Notes under the pieces: generated by a model
Seen by the model: only the letters and a program-made list of their open reading frames with translations
Databases searched by the model: none
Told to the model about the DNA's origin: nothing
Source: Castor canadensis
Lineage: Eukaryota; Chordata; Mammalia; Rodentia; Castoridae
Length of the DNA: 64,000 nucleotides
Reading direction: 5' to 3'
Assembly (NCBI RefSeq): GCF_047511655.1
Contig: NC_133402.1
Location: 62,934,951 to 62,998,950 of the forward strand
Shown: positions 45,060-55,074 of the stretch, piece after piece
Numbering within the stretch: position 1 is the first letter of the stretch
Layout: every line of letters begins with the position of its first letter
Translations under genes and position numbers: made by a program

Positions 45060-45450
45060 CCTCCCTAGCCTCTGTTTTCACACAGTAGGCAGAGTGAGTC
45101 CTTTGGAAGTTGTGTTTTGTCGTTTGCTTGTTGTGATTGACTGCAATTCGTTCTTATTTCACCAAGAATGAAACCAAAGTCTTTCCAAGAACCTACCAGA
45201 ACTGCCTCTGCCCCTACTGCTTTCCACTTGGACCTCCTCTTGCACAGCTCTTCCCCTTGCTCATTCTGTTCTAACCACACTGTTTCCCTGTTGCCTCGAA
45301 TGTTCCAGACAAACTTGGAAGCCTCTCCCTGCAGCTGTGGTTCACTGTTCACCTTTGCTGAGTCTTTGCTTAACTGCTCATCCTGTTTAAAATTCTAGGC
45401 CCCACAATTCTTCCATCCTGTATCTCCACCTCCCCTACACTGCTCACCCA
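45060..45450 (+). mobile_element. L2 (LINE-2) fragment, plus strand
   Basis: 'acagtaggcagagtgagtcc', 'aatgaaaccaaagtctttcc', 'ttgctcattctgttctaacc', 'ttgcctcgaatgttccagac' and 'cacctttgctgagtctttgc' correspond to the L2 series 'agccagagtgatc', 'caaactcctta', 'tgctgttccctctgcctggaat'. Confidence 0.65.
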
Positions 45451-45499
45451 CCCCTCACCAAACTATGGCAATATACTAAGTAATCTACATACCAACATC

Positions 45500-45775
45500 A
45501 GCCTTCCTTTTTAAAATTTATGTATGGTTTTTATTAATACTCTAGGTGGGGTACATTGCAACATTTACAAAAGTTCTCACAATATATCAAATATGCTTGA
45601 ATTCACCCCCTCTATCATTCTCCTTTTTCCCGCCCATCCCTCATTCCTGGAATAGTGTCAACAGGTCTCATTTTTCCATTTACATACATGTGTACACAGT
45701 ATTTGCACCATCTTCACCTCCTACACCCTTTCCCCACCTCCTCCCCCAACATCTGCCTTCTGTTAGATGTGACGA
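45500..45775 (-). mobile_element. LINE-1 3' region, minus strand
   Basis: 'tacattgcaacatttacaaa', 'tgaattcaccccctctatca', 'gtgtcaacaggtctcatttt' and 'acagtatttgcaccatcttc' are antisense phrases of a rodent LINE-1 3' UTR, followed by a pyrimidine tract ('ctcctacaccctttccccac') that mirrors the purine tract of the sense copy at 27631. Confidence 0.55.
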
Positions 45776-45830
45776 AGGAACACTGCCTGTTATTCATTAT
45801 ATATTTGTTGAATAAATAAAGGTCAAGAGA
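45776..45830 (+). repeat. L2 3' terminus trace
   Basis: 'cattatatatttgttgaata' with 'aataaagg' resembles the L2 end. Confidence 0.4.
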
Positions 45831-46017
45831 TCTGTTGGTGACTACCAAGGTTCTCTCTGACTAAAACAGTGTGTGGTCAGACATTTTTATTTACGTAGGA
45901 AAGATATTCCTGGCTACCCCAACAGTATTTTGTTTATATGATCCTGAGATACGTCACCATGCACAAAATAATCATTTTCAGAATGGAAAGTCTTTTCTGC
46001 ATTGAGGGTTTTCAATG

Positions 46018-46024
46018 ACAGGAG

Positions 46025-46096
<72 letters not shown>

Positions 46097-46110
46097 GAGA
46101 GAGAGAAACC
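46018..46110. repeat. (GA)n microsatellite
   Basis: About 90 bases of nearly perfect ga repeat with a few aag and gga interruptions. Confidence 0.97.
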
Positions 46111-46247
46111 GGTTTTATTTCATCTATTTATTGCATATGTAAGCTGTGAGCTGATTCATATTCTGTGTTCAGTGATGGCATTGTCCAATGGGAAAATGAA
46201 ATGCTAACTAGCAAATGCACATGACCTTGAAAGTCATGTCCTAGAGT

Positions 46248-46450
46248 TCTTTTTTTTTTGTGGTACTGGGGATTGAACCCAGAGCCTCGTGCCTTCCACC
46301 ACTTGAGCCACACCCACAGTCTTTTGCTTTTAGTTTGCTTCTGAGACAGAGTCTTGCTAACTTTTGCCACAGCTGGCCTTGAACTTGATCCATCCAGCTC
46401 CACCTCCTGAGTTGCTAAGGATTACAGATATGCTCCTCCATGCCTGGTCA
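46248..46450 (-). repeat. SINE, minus strand
   Basis: T10 lead, then antisense ID-like tail ('ggtactggggattgaaccca', 'ccaccacttgagccacaccc') and one monomer ('gagacagagtcttgctaact', 'gagttgctaaggattacaga'). Confidence 0.88.
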
Positions 46451-46461
46451 AGTTCATTCTT

Positions 46462-46485
46462 TTTAACAAACTTTGGTTTGTTAAA
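46462..46485. repeat. Perfect 10-bp inverted repeat
   Basis: 'tttaacaaac' and 'gtttgttaaa' are exact reverse complements separated by 'tttg'. A related 'gtttggtttagcaaac' follows at once, then a long T run (46502-46519). Confidence 0.9.
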
Positions 46486-46519
46486 GTTTGGTTTAGCAAA
46501 CTTTTTTTTTTTTTTTTTG

Positions 46520-47037
46520 GCAAAAGTATAGTCTGACCTTTTTTTTTGCTGCTTGGTATACATTTTGAATGACATTCCTGTAACCAAGGATCTACTTCAA
46601 CCTTAGACCAAATTTGTCAATTTTGTGCTAGAAAGAATTATTTTTTATTTGCTCTAGAAAAATCCCAGAGTCATATGAGAAAGGGTGAGAGAAGATTCCC
46701 TCTGTGCTCTGGAGATGAAGATAAAGCTTCACTTATGGACTTATGTCCACCTCTGCAGGCTTCAGAGCAGATGGGGTCATGCCGAGTAGATGGATGAAAT
46801 GACAACACTCATTTTTGGATACTTTTCTTTTGTGGGCACCTATGTGCACCTGTAGCCTTGTGTGCTCACCTGCCTGGCCTCTGGAATCACAGTGTATGTT
46901 CTTCCTGAAGTCTTGTACGCCATCCTGATTCGCAATATTTTACATTCTTATTTACATCTCTAATTCTGTGTTCCAGTGAGCTACAACTCATTGGCCAATG
47001 TTTATGAGTTGTGGTGGCACAATACTAACAACCAAAT
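46520..47037. other. Unassigned sequence
   Basis: Nothing supportable in about 500 bases. Confidence 0.35.
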
Positions 47038-47156
47038 GTGTATTTTTTGAGACAGGTTCTTGCTGTGTAGTCTAGACTGGTCTCAAACTCTTGATCTTCC
47101 TGTCTCAGCTTCCTGAGTGCTAGGATTACAGATGTGTACCACCATGCCCAGACTAA
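47038..47156 (-). repeat. B1-like SINE monomer, minus strand
   Basis: Antisense 7SL-type monomer only: 'ttttgagacaggttcttgct', 'gtagtctagactggtctcaa', 'gtgctaggattacagatgtg', 'accaccatgcccaga'. Closely similar to classical B1; no ID-like tail. Confidence 0.85.
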
Positions 47157-47464
47157 AATGCATATATGATAAATGTAAACGTTGATGCCCAAATAAGATG
47201 AAAATACACTAATCAGAGTGAGCTGTGCCCTGCTAACTGGAAGATTAGTTGAGGCAAATAGACTAAGACCATCCTTATCATATGTGGACAAACTTTAAAA
47301 ATAGAAAATCTCAGTTAATACATGTTAAATGACAAGACAGTGAAGAAGACAGTTCTGTTGCTTTATCTCTGAAGCTGCCAAACTACCTGTCCACCCTTGA
47401 CAGATAACCAAGTCCCTAGTCTGATAAATACCACTCTGGCCTCCGGCTACTAGAGTGTCACAGC

Positions 47465-47575
47465 CACATGGGAGCTCACTAGCAGACTTCCAGGTCCCAC
47501 TCAGACTTTCTGAGTCTGCATTTTAATACTATGCATCCAAATGCACATTAAAGATTGAGAAGCACTGTTCTAAAC
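47465..47575. repeat. MER5A-like remnant
   Basis: 'acttccaggtcccactcaga', 'ctttctgagtctgcatttta' and 'attgagaagcactgttctaa' are the characteristic centre and terminal inverted repeat of MER5A. Confidence 0.7.
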
Positions 47576-47690
47576 ATCCCTTTGGACTGAGATGGATCGG
47601 AGGAGGGCTAATTTGCTCTCTCCTGAAAGAGAGCACCTACACTAGTAGGTGCTCAAATACTTACTGAAGGAATGAATGATGAGTAAGTTT
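47576..47690 (+). repeat. L2 3' terminus with nested hairpins
   Basis: 'tagtaggtgctcaaatactt' and 'actgaaggaatgaatgatga' match the L2 end 'tagtaggtgctcaataaatacttgttgaatgaatga'. Two short overlapping stem-loops occupy 47615-47654. Confidence 0.6.
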
Positions 47691-47884
47691 GCACTGGGTT
47701 TTAGAATCTGGAAAATACACTTTTATGTATCCTGTTACTGTAACTTCACAATAATTTGGAATTTTTATAGATGAGAATGAGGTTCAGATGAGACTTCAGG
47801 AAGAAGAAGGTAGCTTCTGGAATTGAACATTGCTTGAGTTCTAATTCCAATTCCAACACTGACTTTGGGGGTTTCAATGGCCCT

Positions 47885-48235
47885 AAATGCAAAGGAAGGT
47901 TATCTTGGATCCTTTGGACTGCTGTAATAAAACATACAGACTAGAAACTTTATGAAGAGTACAGATCGATTTCTCATTGTTCTTGAGACTGGAAAGTCTA
48001 CGATCAAGGCACCAGCAGGCTGAAGGTCCAATCACCACTTCCAAGATGGTGCCCAGTTGCTTCGACCAGCAAGGGGAAAAGTGCTGTGTTTTCATGTGGC
48101 TGAAAGGGAAAGGGAAAAAGGGACAAACTCCCTCTGCCAAACCATTTTATAAGTACACCTCATTGCATTCACAGCTGTCCACCCTCAGGACTTCATCTCC
48201 TCCTGAGGACCAGAACAATAGTGACAAATGAAGTA
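47885..48235 (-). mobile_element. MaLR LTR, minus strand
   Basis: Antisense LTR phrases: 'tttggactgctgtaataaaa', 'gatttctcattgttcttgag', 'actggaaagtctacgatcaa', 'ggcaccagcaggctgaaggt' and 'ttcatgtggctgaaagggaa'. Confidence 0.7.
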
Positions 48236-48947
48236 GACACCTACTTACAGTTGTTAAAATCTGGTTGAATCAATGATCGTGTTTCTGTTTTCAGCTAGTG
48301 TAGACTGTGGGGTGAAGGTAGGGACAGGAGGTAGCTGTTGCTCAGGTTTCACCAAGAAATGAATGCACTTAGAAGTCCCCTAGACAAGTTGGACCGAGCC
48401 AGAGTGGAGCCGAATTCTGATGCAGTTCTCAGCTTTGGGTCTGGTGCTAATGAAAAGGAGACAATTAGAAGTGATGTGACAGATGACGTCACATGGTCAC
48501 GGACCATGCTCCATGCTTGGCAGGAGCAGTTATTTTTTCTTCTTTTGTTCAGGCAGCAGCTGTGGGTCCCTAAAATGATATCCCAAATGCGTTGCGTGCC
48601 AAGGACTGAGAACTTGGTGACGCACAGGTTTTGTGAGTTGGAGCTTTTATAGTCAGACAGAGGTCTGAGCAAGGCCAGGAGTTACAGCCTGAGGGCTCCG
48701 AGGGAGAACACAAATGACAGCAGCATCCTTGTCACCTTGCAGGGACTTTTTATCTTATACATGCCTCGTTGTCCCAGAAGATGGGACAACACCTCTGTGG
48801 GGAGAACTTGTTCAAGTTCTCTTCTCCTCAGCTTTCCTCCCTCGTTTGCAAATCTCTTCCAGTCCATCCCAACTATGGCTTCCCCAGGGAAGCCTCTGAC
48901 AATTTCCTGTGACCAGAAGACATTTCTCCTGGAAAGTCCCTGTAATC
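48236..48947. other. Unassigned unique sequence with CRE-like palindrome
   Basis: No repeats recognised. Contains a perfect TGACGTCA motif (48484-48491). Overlapping frames on both strands of 104-114 codons are not supported as genes. Confidence 0.4.
48484..48491. promoter_or_regulatory. Consensus CRE/ATF palindrome
   Basis: Perfect TGACGTCA. It is embedded in a larger arrangement 'atgtgac-agatgac-gtcacat' (48474-48494) whose outer 7-mers are also reverse complements. No promoter or transcription start is apparent nearby. Confidence 0.4.
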
Positions 48948-49085
48948 TAGTGGTTCTCAACCTTGGCTGCACATGAGCCACCTGGGAGGTTTTAAAAAAG
49001 CTCCTGAAATTTGGGCCATAGTCCAAACTGATGAAGTTGGCGGTGCCCAGGCATTAATAGTGTTTAAAACTCTCCAGGTGAGTCC
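48948..49085. repeat. MER5A DNA transposon remnant
   Basis: Starts with the terminal signature 'tagtggttctcaaccttggc', continues 'tgcacatgagccacctggga', 'agctcctgaaatttgggcca', and ends near 'aactctccaggtgagtcc'. Good match to MER5A. Confidence 0.8.
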
Positions 49086-49544
49086 AGGTAGAAGAACCAA
49101 ACCATAATCCCTTTCTTCTTAGGATTCCTTTGGAGCCTAACCCTTCCATAGATTATGGAAGAGAATGTCATGTTTACTTTATTCCCATGGAAGTTACTAG
49201 AAGTCAGGGCACTTTTCTCCTGTCTGAATCCCAACAGCATGTAGCTGAGTGCCCCTGCTGTCTCTCCTTCCAGGCACTCATCCTTCTGTGGGGTTCTTGG
49301 GTGACCATGATTGGAGGGTGTGTGGTTACCACTGCTTTTCCTGCCACCAACCATCACCTTCATTCCTGTATCCAGGATTGGGGTGGAGGAAATCAGATAC
49401 ATGTGTGTTAAGACTGGGCGATCCTGATCCCTTGTCTTCTAGGGCCTTCAAAATTAAGCAAAAAAGTGCTTATTGGTATGGGTGGCTACAGACTTCTTTT
49501 TGTACATTCAGGCACTTTTCTTGGAACTATCTATTGGTTAACCA
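49086..49544. other. Unassigned sequence
   Basis: About 460 bases without a supported feature; facing frames of 93-112 codons have no splice context. Confidence 0.35.
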
Positions 49545-49870
49545 ATTACTCCAAACTCTAGTGAGTTAAAACAATAGCAAGTGTTTATTATTTTGCACAA
49601 TTTCTGTGAATCAGGAATCTGGGAACAGGTACACGGGGTAGCTCTGGCTCAGGGTCTTCCATGAAGTTTCAGTGAAGATGTCACCCAAGACCGTCCTCAT
49701 CTGAAGGCCTGGCAGGGGGAGAGGATACCTTTCACAGTGAGTCACTCATGTGGTTGACCAGTTGGTGCTGGACATTGGGAAGAGGACTTACTTCCTGGCC
49801 ATATGAACGTCACATGACTGTTTGAATGACTTTTTACTACAGGACAACTGGTTTCCCCCAGAGGGGAGAT
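49545..49870 (-). mobile_element. MLT1 LTR, minus strand
   Basis: Antisense MLT1 landmarks: 'tgagttaaaacaatagcaag', 'ttctgtgaatcaggaatctg', 'ggtagctctggctcagggtc', 'ttccatgaagtttcagtgaa', 'catctgaaggcctggcaggg' and 'caactggtttcccccagagg'. Confidence 0.75.
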
Positions 49871-49984
49871 CTAAGACAGCATGGCAGAAGTTGAAATATT
49901 TTTAAATTATGAAACATTACCTCCACAATATCCTATGGGCTACACAGGTTAACTTGGGAAGAGACACAGAAAGGACTTAATCTT

Positions 49985-50290
49985 TGTTCTCCACAGGAGC
50001 TTCACTTACATATTCCTACTTGAGCCATCATGACATGGGCACGTGACATAGGCTGGCCAACCCAGCAACTCTGCCCCTGAGTGAATATGACTGGGAAATA
50101 GGTGGGCATGTGACCTAAGCTTGCTAACCATTGTGTTTCTAAGAATTTACTAGAGCAATCGAAGGAAAGCCACCTCATGGTCCAGGAATTACTGGCTGTA
50201 AGAATGGTGGAAGTCCAGGCCGTTTCTGCCATTGCACTGGGACTACTGAGAATGAGGTCAAATGGAGAGCAATGAAGGAAGAAAGAGAGA
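49985..50290. mobile_element. Decayed LTR-like remnant
   Basis: Phrases such as 'gcacgtgacataggctggcc' and 'gtgggcatgtgacctaagct' resemble an old LTR of the type proposed at 38850-39290. Uncertain. Confidence 0.4.
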
Positions 50291-50307
50291 GGCAGCTCTC
50301 TCTTCTC

Positions 50308-50445
50308 CCCTTTATTGCAGTACTGAGGTTTCAACTCAGGGCCTTGTGCTTGCTAGATAAGCATTCTACCACTTAAGCAAAAAGCACAAGACCCTGTCTG
50401 AAAAAACAACTGAATTAAAAAGGGCTGGTGGGTAGAGCACAGGGC
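50308..50445. repeat. Two back-to-back SINE fragments
   Basis: 50308-50376 is an antisense ID-like tail ('ctgaggtttcaactcagggc', 'cttgctagataagcattcta'). It is fused to a sense fragment at 50377-50445 ('aagaccctgtctgaaaaaac', 'agggctggtgggtagagcac'). The head-on arrangement suggests insertion of one SINE into another, or an inversion. Confidence 0.75.
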
Positions 50446-51479
50446 TTCAGGAAGGGTGACTTGGTATTTCCCTTAGGCCAAGCAGGGCTTGGTGAGTCTC
50501 ACAGATGATTCTGCATTGCTTTCAGCCATATTATAAATCTCATCCTTTCACTGGTTCCATGCTGAGTGCTCCCTCCCACTGAACCAGTTCCCAGTGGGCA
50601 GGGGCATGAAAGAGGAGGCTAGCATGTACAGACACCACTTGTGTGTTGTAGTCAGATGGCCCAGTGCCTCCTTTTCCCACAGGTTGGCTTGTGGGAGCTC
50701 CCCAGCCTTCCCAGCACATTGCTGGAATTAATTAAGCTGTGTGATGATGTGAAGAGGTCATCTGGCCTCCAAATTCGTGGACTTTCTGGACTTGATCATG
50801 GCTCTTTCTGTCCCATCTGTATTTATCCTATAGTGACACTGATATTGGTAATTCCTATCCTTGGTTATCAGTAACACATTGCAAGTGTTCAAAAATGTTT
50901 GTTGACTTGGATGAATAACAGGTTAGTGGAAAACTTTTGGGAGGTATATGGAAACGTCTACATGAAACAGGTAAACTTCTTACGTCTCCAAACCACTCCC
51001 TCACCTGGCCTAACAGCTACCTTGCCATGAATGATGGGTGCACTTGAACACTTCTCTGCTGGTCTGGCAAGTACTTCAAGATTTTGTTTCAGGGCCATCT
51101 TTAAGAACGTCAGTTCTCCTTGAGTTATGCTGCAGATGGAGAAGGGGTGGGAGACTGCATCAACATAATGGAACATGTTTTTAAGAAATAAATCCTGGAA
51201 GTGCTCCTTTCAAAAAATTTAAATTTATCAAATAATCTCCTTGCTTCATTTATTTTTGTGAATATTCTTCTTACAGCTTTCATCCTTCTGTTCCTGTCTG
51301 AAGGAGGGAGGGAGAGAGGAGGGAGAGAGAGATTTATTGTGAGGATTACAAGGCTGGAGAGCATCTGGAACCCTCTGGCATGGGCTGAAGCCATGCCATA
51401 GGTGGAATTTCTCCTTCCCAGAAACCTCTGTTCTGTTTTCGAGACCTTTCAACTGATTGAGTCAGGATCTCCAAGATTA
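50446..51479. other. Unassigned sequence
   Basis: About 1 kb with no supported feature apart from a GA-rich patch at 51299-51332. Confidence 0.35.
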
Positions 51480-52029
51480 TCTAGTATAATATTGTTTAAT
51501 TGAAGTTAACTACTTATCAACATTAATCATATCTACAAAGTATGACATAGAAACAACTAGATTAGTATTCGATTGAATTCTGGTAACCTATTTAGATCGA
51601 CACCTGAAAATGGCTAGGAACATTCATCCTTGTCAACTTGGCACCATACATATCTCCTTAATTCATACTTAGTCTCCAAATAAAGAAAGACAATAACAAG
51701 ATTATTTCCTCCTAATGCTATAACTACCCAGCATGCAACAGGAAACATGTTAACCCTTTTCCCAGAAGAGAATGAAAAGTTTTTGCATCATTTTCTTTTT
51801 TTCTTTTTGACTTTCTATAACCTATTCCTGTTAACCAGTAATTATCTATGAAATTAACTATTATTAGTATATTAACTATTAATGTATCTATAAAATTAAC
51901 TATTATTAATTAATATATCTTACGTTGGAGGGTAGCATCTTAAGAGAAGAAAACAAAATACTTGCTTATATTATAAGAAATATTTATAATATTTCATAGG
52001 AAAAAGAGAAAGAAATAACCATAGCTATT
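51480..52029 (-). mobile_element. Probable 3' part of ERVL relic, LTR not resolved
   Basis: AT-rich sequence lying where the region between the end of pol and the 3' LTR of the minus-strand ERVL would be. The segment 51600-51660 ('catccttgtcaacttggcac') recalls an ERVL-associated LTR. Tandem-like 'attaactattatta' units appear at 51850-51920. No clean LTR boundary is seen. Confidence 0.35.
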
Positions 52030-52644
52030 TCAGCCTCCATTTCTGCAAGTAGTCATGTGTTTGTAGCTATCTTCATCTACTGACCATTCCACGTTCCCTC
52101 TGCTCTCAGTAAGCCCATTGACTAGTTGTGGTTCTTAGACTACAGAATAACCCAGAACTTGGACCATTAGCAGCTTTTCCTGAATTGCCCTGTTGTGATT
52201 TTCCATTGACTTTCATCACAGGATCTGGTAGTACTAAGAAATGCCCTAAGGGACCTTTATTATTCTAGACACAGTCTTCTTTTCCTCCATTGTGTTACAC
52301 TGGTTTGCCTCAAACACAGCCTCCTGGAAGACACAGCTCTGCCAGGCTTTGCCACCTACTTGGCACTGTAACTAAGTTTTCCATGTCCATTCCGTTATTG
52401 TCAGGCCAGAAGCTTCAGGATGGTGGAGAACATGGTAAGACCAGTGGATTCCATGAGCACAGCTCATTGCTACACCTCTTTGTTGGAAGTGTTGAGAAGC
52501 AATGCTGTGTGTGACTGCATGAAGGCTGACAAGGCAACCTGCAAGTCCTTCAATGGCAGTTTCAGCAGAAGCATTGCTCACATAACATCCAAGTGGGTAT
52601 CTACGAACGAAGTGTTGATGAAGTCCAGTGTAATCACCTTACTA
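52030..52644 (-). mobile_element. ERVL pol relic: integrase and dUTPase-like regions, minus strand
   Basis: Read on the minus strand, 52640 to 52290 aligns with my memory of the ERVL integrase core, including the stretch before the third catalytic acidic residue ('GIHWSYHVLHHPEASGL' is directly legible). 52300-52030 follows as the dUTPase-like 3' end of pol. Frameshifts and stops break it, so it is a dead relic. The order integrase then dUTPase agrees with ERVL, and the reverse transcriptase portion lies at higher coordinates beyond an MLT1 insertion. I rate this the best-supported retroviral call in the window. Confidence 0.8.
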
Positions 52645-53022
52645 CCAGAGCTCTTGTAACCAATTGCCATGAACTGGTGGCTTAAAACATGGAGATGGAT
52701 TTTTTTCACAGTTCCAGAGGCCAGAAGTGTGTAGTAGGGTGTTGCTTCTTCTGGAGGCTTTGAGGGAGATGGGTTCCTTGCCCTCCCCTGGCTTGTGATC
52801 TTGCAGCAATCCTTGGCATTCTTGGCTTATAGCTGTGTCCCTCCAATCTCTGTCTCCATTGTCATGGCTCTCCTGAGCCTCTGTCTTCTTATAAGGACAC
52901 TAGTCATGAGAGTTAGGGCTCACTGCAATCCGGTATCACCTCAACTTGATTACATCTGCAACAACCCTGTTAGCAAATGAAGCCACATTTGTAGATATTA
53001 TGTCTTTGGGGGAACAATTCAA
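52645..53022 (-). mobile_element. MLT1 LTR inserted in ERVL pol, minus strand
   Basis: Antisense MLT1 phrases in order: 'gccatgaactggtggcttaa', 'tttcacagttccagaggcca', 'agcaatccttggcattcttg', 'gcttatagctgtgtccctcc', 'cttcttataaggacactagt', 'ttgattacatctgcaacaac' and 'tttgggggaacaattcaacc'. It separates reverse-transcriptase-like from integrase-like ERVL sequence. The RNase H region expected between them is missing or unrecognised. Confidence 0.8.
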
Positions 53023-53790
53023 CCTTGGTAAGTGGGCTGAAGCATCATAAAAAGAGTATATTGTTCCACAATCCAAGGCATTGTGCATTCTGCCTTTCTT
53101 TGGTTGTACAGGGGACAGTTTCTCCTTCACCTTAGAGGGGAGACCTCAAAATGCCCATAGCACTGCACTTGGCAAATTCCCCAAGACAGAAGTTCCTGCC
53201 ACTTGTGTCATATTAATTTCAAACTTCTGACAAGCAAATTTCTTACCATTATGTCTAGAGTAATAGCTACTTCTTGTTCAGTAGGTCCAAATATCACCAA
53301 TGCAATGGGCCAGTGTGACATCTTGGCAAAGAGAAACGTGATCAGGGTCCCTGAGGACCAAATCATGATGAGACTAGAGTGTGGACATGCCACTAGAGTA
53401 GGACAGGGAGGCTGTATTGCTGGCTTTGCCAGCTGAAAGCACACCGCTTCTGGTGGTTTCTAACAGGTAGGGAAAACAAAGCATTTGGTGGATCAAAGCT
53501 GCAAAGCAGGTACCAGGGGATGGGATCATTTGCTCATGCTGACTGTCACGGCTGGGGAAGAGGGAGCAAGTGTGTAAGGCCAGTAAGAGTAGAGATCCAC
53601 GTTTCTCTTATACCATTCCCTGTACAAGGCCTGTGCCAGATCTTCTTGGAATGACAGTGAGGATTCTCCAAGGTGTGTCTCGCAGGTGCACAGCCAGTCC
53701 AACCAGAATTTAGTGCTTCTCAGTTCTCTTACTCCCTTCTTCTTCTTGACAGTGTTCCTCCCCAAGGTGTGAGTCACAATCACTGGTGGT
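53023..53790 (-). mobile_element. ERVL pol relic: reverse transcriptase region, minus strand
   Basis: The minus strand from 53790 to 53030 carries sequence resembling the end of the upstream pol region and the palm part of reverse transcriptase of ERVL. The position of the conserved catalytic Y-x-D-D box (about 53300) is visibly degenerate and would not be functional. The frame is repeatedly broken. Together with 52030-52644 it makes a provirus fragment of about 1.4 kb of pol, split by an MLT1 LTR. Confidence 0.75.
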
Positions 53791-53979
53791 GCTTTTTGAA
53801 GAAAAATATGCTTTTCTTCTCAGAGATTATGACATAGTCCTTTTGCAGGGAGAGGATATCAAAATGTCTTCATAGGAGTTAGAGAAAAATGAGGAGGGCT
53901 GTATGGCACATGAAAAACGCATCAATAAACCTGTGGTGCCTATCTGATGCCTCTGAATATACGTCTAGAACTTTGACTT

Positions 53980-54188
53980 AGTCTTTTATTATCATTGCAG
54001 TGCTAGGGCTCTAATTCAGGGCCTGCACATGCCAGGTGAGCACTCTGCCACTGAGCAACACAGCCAGCCTCTACTTAAATTTTATTTTTATTCATTTTTC
54101 TTTTTTTGGTGGCACTAGGGTTTGAACTCAGGTCCTCATGCTTGCTAGGCAGATGCTCTTACCACTTGCGCCACTCCACCAGTCCCCT
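53980..54188 (-). repeat. Two SINE tail fragments, minus strand
   Basis: 53980-54070 ('gcagtgctagggctctaatt', 'aggtgagcactctgccactg') and 54098-54188 ('ggtggcactagggtttgaac', 'cttgctaggcagatgctctt', 'gcgccactccaccagtcc') are tail-only copies. The second is better preserved and preceded by a T run. Confidence 0.85.
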
Positions 54189-54289
54189 ACTTAAACTTTA
54201 GAACCACTTAAACAACACAGGGGTTCTCCCTGCATCTTTCTATAGGAATCTCGGGCTTAACAGACTCAAGAGCCAAATTCCCTGGCTTT

Positions 54290-55060
54290 CCTACAAACCT
54301 GTCCTCCTCTCAGTTCCCTTTTGATGGCTGGACTTATCAACCAATCACCTAAGGCTTAAACCTGAGGTCATTCTGTCGCTCTTAGGTCTCCTTCCATCCA
54401 ATCATACCAACTTTATAGATATCAGCTCTGCAGCTGGGGAGACCTGTCCTCCTCCCCATCCTCTCACATTCTGCCCTAGCTCTGTGTCCCTTCATCTCTT
54501 CTGAGCTAGGGTAAGAGCAGCTGGGATGGGCTATTCATGGCCTCCAGCCTTATCTGCACCACATGTCCCCATAACCCAGGCAACTGTCTTCCCTGCTTGA
54601 AGCACTTCAGTAGCTCCGTGTTCTCACAGGGTTGGAGCCCAGACTCCTTACTTTGTGCTCCACTTCCTCCTACTGCGTTTCCCAGTCTCACACACATAAG
54701 CAACACATGGGTGCCAGGCAACTTCCCACCCCTTTGTCTCTGCCCAGGCTCCTTCTTCTGCTGGAACGCCTTGCCAGACACCTAGCCTTCCTCTACACCA
54801 TGGGCCAGAGCCAATCAGGCCAGTCTGCTTGGGAAAAGTCTCTCGTCTTTCCAGACCTTGATCAATTTAAGCATTTCTTTGAAGTCTTTCTTGACCATGC
54901 TTCCCTCTCTTGTCTGGAAGGCAAGGCTACTTTTTTCTACATTTTCTTTTATGGCTCCTCCTTATCTCAGACAGAAGTCAGCAAGGTTATGTATATTACT
55001 TTACTCACTTATATTTTTCATCCTTTTACATTGATTCCAGTAAACAGGGAAATCATGATT
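54290..55060 (+). mobile_element. Long L2 (LINE-2) fragment, plus strand
   Basis: Clear L2 3' order: 'tgggctattcatggcctcca', 'gcacttcagtagctccgtgt', 'ggagcccagactccttactt', 'gctccttcttctgctggaac', 'gaagtctttcttgaccatgc'. These correspond to 'tggctccccattgcc', 'agtccaaactcctta', 'ctgttccctctgcctggaatgcc' and 'gaagccttccctgacc'. A 145-codon frame across it is an L2 by-product. Confidence 0.8.
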
Positions 55061-55074
55061 ATTGTATGATTATA

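Noticed and set aside
46018-46110. Tandem repeat considered as a CRISPR-like or minisatellite array
   Set aside because: It is a plain GA dinucleotide microsatellite without spacers, in a mammalian genome.
54632-55069. 145-codon plus-strand open frame
   Set aside because: It lies within a long L2 fragment whose nucleotide landmarks explain the sequence; the frame is not the L2 ORF2 frame throughout.
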